In this document: positions 13,594 to 29,485 of the stretch, piece by piece
How the letters are laid out: every line of letters begins with the position of its first letter
How positions within the stretch are numbered: the first letter of the stretch is position 1
NCBI RefSeq assembly: GCF_958295425.1
Contig: NC_081135.1
Location: 23,506,180-23,570,179, forward strand
Source: Solea solea
Lineage: Eukaryota > Chordata > Actinopteri > Pleuronectiformes > Soleidae
DNA length: 64,000 bases
Reading direction: 5' to 3'
The notes under the pieces: generated by a model
Databases searched by the model: none
Seen by the model: the letters and a program-made list of their open reading frames with translations, nothing else
What the model was told of the DNA's origin: nothing
Program-made: the position numbers and the translations under genes

Positions 13594-13607
13594 CCAGGAG
13601 ATGGCGC
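13594..13607 (+). promoter_or_regulatory. CTCF-like motif, forward orientation, upstream of hnrnpa3
   Basis: CCAGGAGATGGCGC fits the CTCF core CCASYAGRKGGCRS with one departure, at the fifth base. It points rightward into the gene block and sits about 300 bases upstream of the first hnrnpa3 coding exon. Confidence 0.55.
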
Positions 13608-13896
13608 AAAATGCCGTTGGTTTTTTTGTTTCTTTTTTTAAATGGCACTGAGTTAGACATCAAAGACGGGCAACGTAGAATATCAAAACCCCAAATTGTG
13701 TGGATGGGAAATTATGTATGGAATAACACTGCTTTGTAATATGTAAATATGTAGATGGACCACCTACGCTAGCTAGATTATACTCTTCTTAATGTAATGT
13801 TTAGACAGACATACGATAGTAGGACTATTCTCCATCTGCCTCCACGACTCCTGTCTTCCACCCCACGTGACCTACTCATATCTGCGCCTGGGGAAA

Positions 13897-18236
<4,340 letters not shown>

Positions 18237-18681
18237 TTATTTCATGTTTCGGTAAGTAGCCTTAATTTCCGCATCACCTTCGTAGCACAGTACAGAGTGA
18301 GCTAATGAAAGTGCAGAATAACTATTTGTTCTATCCTGTATCCATTCAACAGGCTTCAGTTCTTAGCAGGAGAGTCGAGGAGGTGAGCAAAGGAATTGTC
18401 AGGAAAGCTGCAGGTTACTTTGAGACAGTCTTCTGAAAGCATTAGAGGAACACAGGAGTCAGAAATTACTGCAGCAAAAAGGACTGTATACACAAGACAT
18501 GAGTGCAGATGATACACTTCCTTTATTGTGATAGATGTTTCCCCACACAGAAATGTTCCTTTTGTGCGTCTGAGTTATGTGTATTGTTCTTATGATGTGA
18601 GGGGTAAATGGTTATCTTTTTTTATCAGAAGGCAGTTCTTAATAACTTTCCTTTTTTTACACTGGTTAGTGTCCTCCTGGT

Positions 18682-18687
18682 AATAAA
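18682..18687 (+). terminator. hnrnpa3: Poly(A) signal candidate, proximal, hnrnpa3
   Basis: Canonical AATAAA in the 3' UTR. Confidence 0.5.
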
Positions 18688-18956
18688 TATTGTCTTTCAA
18701 CATGGCTTCTGTCAAATTACATAGTTGTTTAGGCCCTTGGATAACACTCTATTCCTTTCTTAAATTAATGATTGCTCAATTGCAAGTGTCAAGTGTTCTT
18801 TTTTTATTTTTGTATGTGAAGCAAATTATGTATATCATTCATAGTACCCGTGTTAACTAATATAAGAAGTCTGGATTAGAAATGAGGGACTACGTCACTC
18901 CTTTTGTTCCCAGCAAACTGAATTCTTCAACTATTTTGATTAGTAGAAAAAGACTG

Positions 18957-18962
18957 AATAAA
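18957..18962 (+). terminator. hnrnpa3: Poly(A) signal candidate, distal, hnrnpa3
   Basis: Canonical AATAAA followed by a GT-rich stretch; the likelier final 3' end. Confidence 0.6.
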
Positions 18963-18989
18963 GTTGTATAGTGAAGTAACATGAGGTTG

Positions 18990-21545
18990 AGTGCATCATT
19001 GGTTCAGAAAAAGACTAAATGCGTTGTTAATATTTATGTTGCCTGAACTTTGTGACTGTGAAGTTTAGCAAATCAGTCTGTACAGAATTTCTTTTATTTG
19101 GGTAGAGTTCACAAAGACTTTCAAGGGTGAATATAGTGTGTGTATGTGTATACCTTTACTCGCATGAGGGTCAATGACAGAGGAGTTTTGTGTAGTCCAA
19201 GGCCAGGCAGGGCCCATGCACCACATATGCCAGTTTTGAGCAAGTGTGACAGAGTGTGACAGAGTGTAACAGCTACAAGCACCTGCAGTTTGGCCCTCAG
19301 CATCGCTAGTGTGGAAGATTGCAGATGACTGTCAGACAGGACGTCTTCAGCCCCAGCACAGTGGACCAGTCAGCATTTTGAGAGAGAAAGAAGGCAGCAT
19401 CGAGCACAACGCCCATGGAGGAAGCTTGCAGTGTCGTGCCTGGTAGTGAGCATCTATCTCTCTTTCAAGGCTAGCTAAACCCTCCAGCAGCTGGTGCTAG
19501 CGAAGAAAGACTAGTTCCTGGACACTTTGGAGATCCTGTTGAGTCAGAGATACTTCAGTTTTACCTGCAAAAGCTAGATTTCAGACATTAACAAGAAAAG
19601 GGAGTGAGTATTTCTCAAAAGCTGACCAAAGAAGATGGAGCAGGTAAAAGTAACCACTTTGCTTGATTTACAGATGTGGAATGAGGCATTCTCTTCTTGC
19701 TGAAAATCTGTAAAGACCTGATAACAAGGAAGGTTCTGGATGGGTAAGACTTTTTCAAAATATTATCTAAGGCTTCTCCTGTTGTAATCTAACAGTGCAT
19801 ATGTTGTAGGGTCTTTTTAGGTCAACTGAGCAGGATGACATCCAATGTTGTTTGCCCAGTATTGGCCTGTTACCTTTACCATACTGCTTGGTGTACCTTG
19901 AAGGCAAAAATTAAGTGTTTTCTTATCATTTCACTTGAAGCCAATTCTGATAAAGTTTATCATGATTAATTGCTCTTGGGAAATATCATTACTTATTAAC
20001 ACTATTACATATTTCTCAAGGAGAAATTTGAAAGCTTTATCTGAAAGGTATTTTTGTAAATGCATCTGTCCATCAGTCTCTTGATATAATTGCTTGGCTT
20101 TTAAAAGGCTAAGCTTGTCAAAGGCTTGTCATGTTCAGAGGCAGCATAGTTTCTGATTTTATAACCTGAAATAAACAAAGGGATACTCTTTATTTAAACT
20201 TAAAATATTGATCAAGTTAGGTATTACTAGTCAGTATGGGTTTGTTTTCTTTAAAAAAAAAAAAAAAAAAAGACTAATTAGATATTAAGATATGTTTCCT
20301 GTAGGTAGCAAATATGCATATGGCATATCTTATGTATTACTAGTAATTGGCACGCTCTCCAGGAAGTGTTATCTTGGATGTTTTCATTCTGGCACCTTCA
20401 GTCTGACTCCTGAGAGTTTAAGGTAAAAAGTCAAAGGGTATGCTTTCTTTTAACACTGTAAACTCCAGCCTGGCTTTATTTAGACCTACAGATCTTAATC
20501 TACAAATATAATTTGAGCATTTTTGGTAGGAGCCATAAAGATCTTCTAATAATTTTAGATTATTTATTTAAAAGTTTACTTATCTATTTTAAGATTGAAT
20601 GTCTCAGACATTAAAACATTAACATGATGGAAATAAAACACAATATCTGCGTCACTTTTTCTTTCTCTTACATTCTTAACCATTATGTATTTGAAGGGAT
20701 TTCTATCAAGGCAGGTCTGTTAACTCTTAAAGGGAAAACAAATCGTACTGTTATCCAACCAGATGCAGTGTCACATTTCTACTGAGGAATGTAGAAGGAC
20801 TCGATTACATCAAACAAATATGTGCTTTTAGAACTCCCACTAGTGTCAATTAAACTGTGATGGTTTAAATGTAAGCTGTGTGTAAATGTAAAATGTGATG
20901 TGTTTTTAATAAAGACATTTTCCTTGAAGCGAGTATTTGTTTTCCAAAAAGCACTTGAAAACCACATCGCGTGCCACAAATGTTTGCCCTCATTGTATAA
21001 AGGTACAGCTGTTATCAATGTCCGACATTTATTGAGTTGTTAGCCTGCTCACCAGATTAGTTTGACACACCCTCCGAAAAACACGAGCTCTGTGATCAAA
21101 GGGTGGCGTTTTGTGTGCGAAAGTGCATGTGGGGCACATAGTGATTGCAAAAGGCTTTTACCTTTGACTGTGCTAAGCCAGTGGGCCATTGTGAAGTTGT
21201 CATGCATGGTTCGCACTGTGCTCACTCCACTTTAGCTCAACAACCGTTCTCTTTGTTGTGTAATGACAGTAGTGGGTGTGATTTCTTTAGCAATGGCAGT
21301 TTCACAGTCTTAAAAGATTAAGGTTACTGTACGTAAATTGCGAGCAAAATGGGAAACTATTTTAAACCTATAATACTTTGTTAACGTCCAAAATTCCATT
21401 TTTGCATTCTTAAACCTTTCACGCCAGAACATGAACATGTGGTGAGTTATGTAATCATTCTACACTATGTATTGTATATGTGCATCTGGCATCCATCTGT
21501 TTCAAGCTGTTCACCACACAATGTTCTCTGGTCAGAAGACTGGAG
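18990..21545. other. Tail-to-tail spacer between hnrnpa3 and nfe2l2
   Basis: No recognisable gene. Contains a 19-base A tract at 20253-20271 and AT-rich sequence. A somewhat GC-richer part at 19180-19520 lacks an open frame of note. It could include extended 3' UTR of either gene. Confidence 0.6.
20253..20271. repeat. Poly(A) tract
   Basis: Nineteen consecutive A with no recognisable retroposon upstream. Confidence 0.9.
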
Positions 21546-21565
21546 GCCATGTCGCTATAGAATAG

Positions 21566-21571
21566 TTTATT
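21566..21571 (-). terminator. nfe2l2: Poly(A) signal, nfe2l2
   Basis: AATAAA on the minus strand (TTTATT on plus), about 335 bases beyond the stop codon. A run of 19 T in the transcript sense (21589-21607) lies 17 bases upstream of it. Confidence 0.7.
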
Positions 21572-21906
21572 GAAAAGCATGGAAATTTAAAAAAAAAAAA
21601 AAAAAAACTTAAAGTGAAAGTTATACAAGCGGAAATTTAAACAATCATTGGCATACAGAAATATGATATATACAATATATACACACATACCACGTAACAA
21701 TTTTATCAATCTCTTATGCAAGTAATGTTTATATTTACAAACAATATTGGTTAAAGAATCTGTGAGTACAAAAGTAAAATATCAAAACTAATTACATTCA
21801 AGAGAAGTAAACGGAAACTACAATAGTTCTGCTGTGCTATAAATGCTTTAAAGCTGAGTGACTACAAGGTTATTGCATAGTCTTACTATGTTAATGCAGT
21901 ACCGTG

Positions 21907-24900
21907 TTATGATAAGTGGTTGTCTTTGCTCTTGATGAATGTCTTTTTAATACGGGGGACGAGGAAGATGCTGCCATCAGTCGACTGCTGGAGGGAATAG
22001 TTGGACGGAGAGTAGGAATTCCCCTTCTCATCTCTCAACATGCTGAAGACCTCCAGGTACAAGCTGTTGAGTTGCTGCTTCATTTCTTTCAGATTAGTGC
22101 TATTCTGGCTCTTCTCGCTCAGCAGACGCTCCTTCTCCTCCTTCAGTGAGTCCAGCTCACCCTCCAGACCCATTATGTTCTCCATCTTGCGTTTGCGGCA
22201 GTTTTGTGCGGCGACTTTGTTCTTGCCACGGCGGCGTATGTCTCGGACCAGGGCCAGCTGGGCATCATTCAGTTGGTGCTTTGACATCATCTCATTGAAA
22301 TCATCAACGGGCAGATTGATTATCATATCAACACTCACAGGGATTTTGAGGGCCTTAGCCCTCTGCTCGTCTCTGGGGAGACGCACATCCAATTGCCTCT
22401 TCTGCTTATCTTTGGTGAAGGGAGCACTGTTGTGGCCGCTTTCCTCTGCTAGGTCCATCTCGTGTTGGGTTTTGCTCTCATTTTGCTGGTGTGGCTGCCC
22501 CGTTGGTGTGAATACAGAAACTGCTGTACGAAGATCCGGTTGAAAATTTAATGAGAACATCTCTGAGTAGTCAGACTCGGCGCTTCCAGGGTTGTGGTCC
22601 ATCTCTTCCATGTCGGAATCACTATAACCATAGGACCTGTCTCCATATGTTGATTTTGCAGGTGAACTAGCATGTGGACTTGTGTTTGAGGAGATTCCTG
22701 AATCTGAGTCTGGCATCTCAGCTGTTACGTTTTGTTTGTCGCTGTCAAATGTGTCTCCGGGTGAGAGGCTGTAAAGGTCCATGGGTGTAAAGGAAGGCTT
22801 GTCTGGGATATCAGACATGGTTGGGCTTTCATTTTCCTCATGGCCATGCTGACCACTGCCCTCTTCCAGGCTGACAGTCGGGTAGAATATGTCACAGAAA
22901 CTCTCTGCACCATAGTTAGTATTTAACTGGGGAGCCTTATCCTCCATTTGGCTGAGATTGTCTATTGGAGCCATACTGGGAACAGAGCCATCATATGTAC
23001 TGATAAACTCTGCAGGGCAAACAACTGAACTGTTTGTTTCCCCGTTTGTGAGATTGGCCATGGGGTAAAAAGTGAAGTTTGGATTCTGTACTTCTGTAGG
23101 GCTTTTTGGAAGAGAATAATTGGTGGTCTCCAGTGTGTCCTCCATTTGCATGTTCAGGCATTGCTATACGGAAAAAAAAGACATAGAAACATTATCAACA
23201 TTAAGTCAACTAAATACATTAAACATGATACATTACAAGTACCCACTTTGAACTGTGCAGTGTGGGATACAATGACTCAAGGTTTAATGCACTGCATATG
23301 TTGCTGTGTATACATGTATAGAATGCATTCGCTGGCTTTTCATGATTTCACAGTTAAACATCTTGTCAAATAGGCTTTCAAAACCCGATAAATCCACATA
23401 CCACACCTCAGAAGTGCCAGTAATGTAATGCAGAACCAAATATTGTTAGCTTGGACTTGCGTTGAAATCAGTTTGCTTTACTCCATTTCAAACAAGCCTA
23501 ATATGTTACCTCACACAGTAAAGCATCAGTCAGTGAGATCCTAGTTATAAAACCATTTGTTCCAGCTGGTATTTCCCTGACATGTTGGTGGAGCACAGGG
23601 TAGTTGATGAGACGGCTTAGAAATCACTTGATGTGTTGCTGAGAAGTTACTACCTTATCTTCACAAAGCAGCTTCTGACAACTAAAAAGTGAGTCTTATC
23701 AGCAGCTGTGCAGATGAACTAATGCAGGGCCACTTGATGGTGAGATACATAGTTCATTTTCTCTCTCCAAACTAGTGTGAGTCCAAAGGCAACAAATGGT
23801 TCCACCAGCCTGCTAATGCAAACATGAGCTGCCTTGAAACGAAATGGACACGGCTGCTTCAGAGAAACAACTACATCTCCACTTCATTGCTAGTAAACAA
23901 AGGTTTAATCCTGCTAAAATGAAAAATGAAATAGCATGTCTTCCAGTTTTGCTAGATGAAGCTGGATGCTACAAACCCGATGCACTGCATCCTCCCATGA
24001 ACACCCACCTCACTACTGCTCTAATGAAACCTAATCATGGTACGAGCTCTGCATATTTGAGACCCCATTCTCGTGGGTCAAACAAAAAAAGGTTTGTCCT
24101 CTCCTCCTAATCTCCTAGGCTCCTGCCGCCGGTGCATTCTTTGGGTATTTGTTCAACAACACAAACCACCCTATCATTGAAGCAAAATATTCTGTGTATT
24201 CTACCTGTAGCTCAGGGAGGGACAAAAGCTCCATCCAGGCCTGCTCCAAATCTGGGGACACCCTCTGTGGTGGTGGCATTGGACCTGGAGAGAGCGTAGG
24301 TGTCGGCAGAGGCTGCTGCTCAGGGGACATCATTATGTTGTTGCTGCTGGGCACGGAAATAGCAGTTGTGGCCAGGCAAGCTGACATATTCTGTGGGACA
24401 AAGACATGAGTTATGACAGTGTTGAGTTGCAACTCAAAAGTGTTAAAAGCTCTAAATGTGTGGCAATAACTTTGTCTTACCTCAGTTTCCTCTACAGGAA
24501 ATGTCTCAGCCAGTAGCTGTAAACATTCATCAAATGACATGGCATGACCACCGCTCCCCTGTGTGAAGTTGACATTCTGTAACAGAGATTAAGGTACATT
24601 TTATTATCTTTAGCCCCAACTGACTATTTTACAGAGCTCAGGTCTCTGGAGCTGTTTCTAGGGCATATGTACGCTGATGCAAAACTACAAATCCCTGAGT
24701 GTTTCTCTAATTATACAGGATGACATGGTTTCCTAGCTACAACATAGCTGCAGCCTCTCAAATGTGGTGGAAGCGGTCCACCTTTGCGCAATGAAGTGAT
24801 GAATGTGTGTACCTGTGAAACCTCCAAAGGCAGAGGGGCACTGGGTGGCGTGCGGGGTATGTACTCTCCCGTCTCCTCATCGAGCTGTAGCTGTGCAAGC

Positions 24901-27900
24901 AGGGCCTTCTCCTGCTCCCGAAGCAGATGCAGCCTCTTCTCTTCCTCCAGCTCCCGCTGCCTCTGCAGCTCATGCTCTTTCTGACGGTGGTTGTAGTCAA
25001 ACACCTCTCGCCTGGCTCCGAGATCAATGTCCTGCTTCCATAATATGTCAATCAGTTCCATGTCCTGAAAAGAGAAGCTTGGATCAGTTCGGAGAGTTGT
25101 GAGCAGTAGCCATGCTGCCTTGCAGTGAGAGTGTGCGCTGCATTGGAGCAAGGAAGAGCGTCCCTGCTGTGAAGCGTGGCTGCTGCACCTGCCACACCCT
25201 GTCCCTCAGTATCTGTTCACTGACAGCAGCACTGGCACTAATGTCAAAGAGGAGAAGCAGCATGAATAATAGATATAGTTCTCTGTTTCCCATCTTGCCA
25301 CCTCACACCAGCAGGAGACATGTGTCTTCACTTGATACCCTTTTGCAAGTGGAGATCCTTACCCATCTGATTCCACCGAGGTGTGAATATGCCCCTCGTT
25401 CCAAGTTGTGTAAAGAATAGGGATGGGCATAAATATTAGATGTTGTTTGATTTAAAAAATTTAAAAAAAAAAATGTCAACTCCAATGACAGCATAATTTG
25501 TGGTGCATCTATTCCCATCTATTATATGGTTAGTGGACTGCATGTGTGTTTGCAGAAGTGAAGACATTTGCAAGGTTTCTTGAATGCATTTTGAATCTCC
25601 TCCTATTCGTCCAACATGTTGTGGAACCCACAGAAGTGAGGAAATTTACCAGGATGCATCTCATTAGCTGCTTCTCTAAGCTCAAGCGCTGTGAACCCTA
25701 CATCACCCTTGCACTCATGCACTGGAGTTAGTTCTCTTGGGGTGGAGATTTTCTCTCTGATAAAATAAAATCTGATGTAGACACATATTTTAGATTTTTT
25801 CCCTCCCTCATAAGCACACGCTGATGGATCAGAAAGTATCACTGTGTGTAATGGCTAACTTGAAACTTCACAATCAGGTACCCTGTTGTGTTTGTGCGTA
25901 CGCTAATGTCTTGTTTGTAATGAAGTGCCACATGTCAACTTAGTGCGGTGTGTGTGCATGTTGGATATTTGAATATTCAATGAATAATTCTCTTGAATAT
26001 TCAAATATTATTTTTTGCTTGAAAGTCTAATCCCTAAGAAAGAACAAACTTAATTGCACAAGTGAAGACATGTTGAAATTAAGGCCGCAGGAGGAAGCAA
26101 TTAGGCTGGACGATAAAAACACAATACAACAAATTTTCAGTATCAATATGTTCATTCATTGTGTAAATATGCTTTGGGATACAACAAATACTATATATAT
26201 ATATATATATAGCTTCAAGTGTCACCTCAGATTTGTAAAATGTTTTTGGTTTTTCGCACATAGAGCTTAAAACTACACTGAAATGCCTTCTTCGACTTTA
26301 ACTTTTTTATTATCGGACATTTATCTCCATAATTATCCACATTGACTTTTACTATAACATTTTTACTATAATAGTTGTTTTTGACCACATTGCCCAGCTG
26401 TAATAAAGTGACCCTAATTTAAAAAAAAAAAAACACATTTATATATTTTACCGCAATCTGTTATGCGCAATTTGTTACAAATTGTTAAAAAAGGTATTGT
26501 TACGCAATGTTGAGAGTATGTATTGTTTAATTTTGTCTGTTGTGTTGCTGGGTAAAATTACAAACCTTGTTTTCTTATTCAGGCCTAAGCACAGAGTGAT
26601 GCAATGACCCTATTCTCTTTCAAGTGATTATTTTGAAAACACTGTAAACAACTTCTGATCGAGACTAGCTTAGTCTATAATCTAAGGGCTGTCTGCATTA
26701 CAAAATGTTTGACATAGCAAACTAACAAATGAGAACATTTTAATGTCATTTCCTGTCTTTTTCCCCCTCACACGATGAAAGCTATCTGGCTTTTTAAACA
26801 ACAATGTTTTAAGATAAACTGTGCTCCTCTGCTTCTTCTTGGGTCTTTTACTTATTTACAGAAGGAAACCATTTCACCAGGCCCTGGGATGTTGCATAAA
26901 CCCAGAGGAAAATGTGAGAGCATGTGACTTGTTTGTTCCTCATATTTGGGAGTATGGCCTTGTCATATGGTCATAGAAGACATGACCAGTGGGAAGAAAA
27001 TGAAGAACTAAGCAGAAAATGTACAAACAAGAACAATACACAATGAAGACAATGTCAAACTCTATAATGTCTGCGTTTCAACTTTTACTAGTAATAATAG
27101 CACAGAAGCAACAATAAATAAAATATTTTAAGACCTTGTTGACACAGTTTGTGTTTTTTACGTCAACCGTGGCGCTGGAAAATAAGAACCCACTAACCCT
27201 CTTTGCCTCTGTGTTGCATCAGCAGCGTGACCACTGAAGGATTATGCGTTACCAAGGCTGTCTACTATAAATCACACTCAACGCCAGAGAGGTGAGCACA
27301 CAGCCAGACATTATGGCCTCTGTAGGAATGAGGAAGTACCCCAAAAGGTCTATGTGGATATCTAAACACATGTCTGATGTCATCTGTGTTTTCAAAACTG
27401 CAAAACCACTCTATTGTCTGTGTGGTCACACCTTCTACGCTCATCAGACAAGTCATACAAGTCCATTAAATAACATGTCACATGTCTAAAAATGGTCACC
27501 AGGGGAAGTTCCATCACACACTTTCACTGCCACAACATTGTATTTATGTCAGATTGCCAAAATACTTACCCTTGCTATTGTTCTGTGTTAATGCCACACA
27601 GATTGCATAAGTGTGGGTGTGTCTAAGACCAGGTTATATGTACCAGTATCGTCTTTCTCACCAGTTGTGAACTGGCACCAAAACAAGGAAACAAGCCCAG
27701 AAAATCACTCCATTTCCCATATGACTGTGAAAGGCAGTCACACAAGACGAGCATGTTTTCAGCTCAATAACAGAGATCATTTGCCTAACTCCAAATGACA
27801 AAAAAACATGCTTGCTATGAAAAAGAAGCCAGATGTAACAGCTCGCCAGGCGATAGAGGAGCAATACAAAGTGTGTTTGTGTTAAGTATGGGTTGTTCAT

Positions 27901-28123
27901 TTACGTCTCTCTGTTAAAGAGCAGGGCCCTGACTGACCTCACTTTAGCCTGATTCCACCGGTTCATCGTATCTTTCATCACAATTCATCCACTCGTGACC
28001 TTTTACCATTTATGTCAGCTAAACACAGGGATGTAAGACCACAACATGTGGATAGATAGATAGATAGACAGATAGATGAAAAAACAGATGAAAAAAATAG
28101 GGCAGCCTTTAATCAAATGATTC

Positions 28124-28160
<37 letters not shown>

Positions 28161-28723
28161 GACATAGGGTCACATGCTTGGAGGAGGGAAAAAAAACACG
28201 AGTTTTTTGTTTCTTGTTTTTTTTAACGACCTTGTCAGGATGAATGAAGCAATGTAACTACAGAGAGAATTCCAAAACACACTGACATCTCAGATTTCTA
28301 TTGTAAGACAAGTTTATTTTCTGTTTTAATAGTGGGTTGATAATGTACCTCTCCACAGCTAGTTTATTAATATTAAACATATCAGAGTGTTATTAACAAT
28401 AGCAGTAGTTCGTTTCCTGTGGTGGAAAAACGTCACAGAAGTGAATGTGGCACAGAGGGCGACGCTATTATAGCTACATATAAAGCTTATGATCGAGGTC
28501 TTTTCTACATTGTAATGTGTACATGTACAGCATTTGTTAAAAGCTATAACCAGGCTGTCACTTTGTAATAAATCTCTTTTCGGACATTGTATACAAAACT
28601 ACACCTCCTGAACTATATCGGTGTCTAATAAGTCAGATCACATGAAATAAAGTTGGCTGTCAGAATCATGTCGCCAAGATGAAGAAACTGTGTATTTACC
28701 TGTATCACTCCCACTTCGCTCAT
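21907..28723 (-). CDS. nfe2l2: Nuclear factor erythroid 2-like 2 (Nrf2), 5 exons, 604 aa
   Basis: CNC-bZIP activator of antioxidant and detoxification genes; pairs with small Maf proteins and is restrained by Keap1. Exons, 5' to 3' on the minus strand: 28723-28700, 25064-24813, 24576-24481, 24390-24205, 23163-21907. All internal junctions are phase 0 with GT/AG borders. Neh2 (exon 2) has the low-affinity DLG motif at residues 22-24 and the high-affinity ETGE motif at 72-75. Neh6 has the DSGIS beta-TrCP degron at 340-344. Neh1 has the CNC region at about 451-495, the basic region ([17 protein letters not shown]) at about 496-512, then a leucine zipper. Neh3 ends with IFLVP at 585-589. Human NRF2 is 605 aa. 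The start is the 8-codon exon 1 (MSEVGVIQ), matching the short human first exon. DLG plus ETGE separates it from nfe2l1 and nfe2. By synteny it is the teleost nfe2l2a copy. Confidence 0.97.
24813..25064 (-). other. nfe2l2: nfe2l2 exon 2: Neh2 Keap1-binding domain
   Basis: An 84-codon exon, phase 0 at both ends, encoding the whole Keap1-regulated degron: DLG, the lysine-bearing helix and ETGE. In human tumours loss of the equivalent exon yields Keap1-resistant NRF2; the same in-frame arrangement is present here. Confidence 0.93.
25418..26036. mobile_element. Candidate hAT-type non-autonomous element in nfe2l2 intron 1
   Basis: Bounded by inverted ends TAGGGAT (25418) and ATCCCTA (ending 26036), with an internal imperfect palindrome of GAATATTCAA words near 25965-26010. 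Flanking 8-mers GTAAAGAA and AGAAAGAA match at 6 of 8 positions, consistent with a decayed 8-bp hAT target duplication. No transposase frame. The element carries a stretch of ordinary-looking sequence in its middle, so the pairing of the ends could be coincidental. Confidence 0.4.
26192..26212. repeat. (TA)n microsatellite in nfe2l2 intron 1
   Basis: Short TA dinucleotide run. Confidence 0.85.
28050..28078. repeat. (GATA)n microsatellite
   Basis: Six to seven GATA-type units with one GACA variant, in nfe2l2 intron 1. Confidence 0.9.
28126..28159. repeat. (GT)n microsatellite
   Basis: About 17 uninterrupted GT units in nfe2l2 intron 1. Confidence 0.95.
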
Positions 28724-29010
28724 CGTGGATGAGTAGCGTCTCGTCGTGAAGAAACGTCTTGTTATGAATGGTTAAAAAAAAGTGTGTTATTCCTTTAATA
28801 ACAGAATAAAATGGCGAGTGGTCCTGGGCCGACAGTGTCCTAGTCAGCAGCGGCGGCAGAGTTGAGGGGAAATATAGCTTCCTCTAGTCTGAATCTAATG
28901 ATCATCACGGAAATGAAGGCCCTGCCCACCGAGCTGCGGCGCCGGGATCGTCCCCCTCTCCGGCCTATGAGGCTGGAGATCAGGGCTGCGTGATGGTGCA
29001 TGCGTGTTGG
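28724..29010 (-). promoter_or_regulatory. nfe2l2: nfe2l2 5' UTR and promoter region
   Basis: Immediately upstream of the exon 1 ATG on the minus strand, with locally raised GC and CpG content (for example GCGGCGCCGGGATCG near 28936). The transcription start cannot be placed from sequence alone, and no TATA box is obvious. Confidence 0.5.
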
Positions 29011-29228
29011 TGAGGAGCCACGCAGCAGCCAAGAAACATAACACACTTCCAAAATAAGACATCCGTGTGCGTTCATATACATATATATACACATATGTGT
29101 GTGTGTGTGTGGATGCAAATATAATTTTGTAAAATAAATTCTTATTATCTAGCTGCACACAAGCCAGCTGAAAAGCAATTATAAAACCGAAAAGTTTATA
29201 GTTGAACTTGGTTGTCTTCAGAGTTTAG

Positions 29229-29340
29229 TTTGGTGCACAGCGCTCCCTGCTGGTGCCCGGAGCCAGTGTGGAGCTGGAGGCCCTGGGGCCCCAATGTCCC
29301 GTGAAAACTAACAAGTCACCTGCTGCTGCGGTGGGAGACT
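29229..29340 (+). repeat. CTCF-motif repeat, copy 1
   Basis: Shares many words, in the same orientation, with 30706-30825: AGCGCTCCCTGCTGGTG, CAGTGTGGAGC, AACAAGTCACC, GCTGCGGTGG versus GCTGTGGTGG. The shared start holds a reverse CTCF-like site at 29240-29254 (minus strand ACCAGCAGGGAGCGC). Confidence 0.75.
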
Positions 29341-29485
29341 AAGTGACTAAAGAATTGTAAGAGGGCAACGATTTTCAGCAAGTAAAATTAACCACGTAAA
29401 CCATAAAATAGAGAGTTAATAATGCTGAATAGTATTTTGACTGACTTTTGAATGTAATTTCCTATCTATCAGCAGTTTGCCCTGT

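Larger units (their letters stand above)
1..13800. other. Gene-free interval upstream of hnrnpa3 (probable distal HoxD-side gene desert)
   Basis: No open frame here resembles a known protein, and the short frames present lack splice-consistent continuation. The stretch holds several microsatellites and scattered blocks of balanced base composition with homeodomain-type TAATTA and CATTAA words. In human and mouse the interval left of HNRNPA3 is the gene desert reaching back to MTX2 and the HOXD cluster, so by synteny this is probably the far end of that regulatory landscape. The assignment rests on gene order seen in this window plus known mammalian order; hoxd genes themselves are not in the window. 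Confidence 0.65.
18237..18985 (+). other. hnrnpa3: hnrnpa3 3' UTR with its own intron
   Basis: A consensus donor (GTAAGT at 18252) lies 15 bases after the stop, and a pyrimidine-backed acceptor ends at 18352, giving a 101-base intron within the 3' UTR, as in other hnRNP A/B genes. The UTR exon then continues from 18353. AATAAA occurs at 18682 and 18957; either could set the 3' end. Confidence 0.7.

Noticed and set aside
21916..22543. Plus-strand frames of 77 and 167 codons opposite the last nfe2l2 exon
   Set aside because: Antisense shadows of a real coding exon, with no independent support.
28680..29010. Antioxidant response element in the nfe2l2 promoter (autoregulation)
   Set aside because: I looked for RTGASnnnGC on both strands and found only partial matches such as TGCTGAC near 28840; not enough to call.
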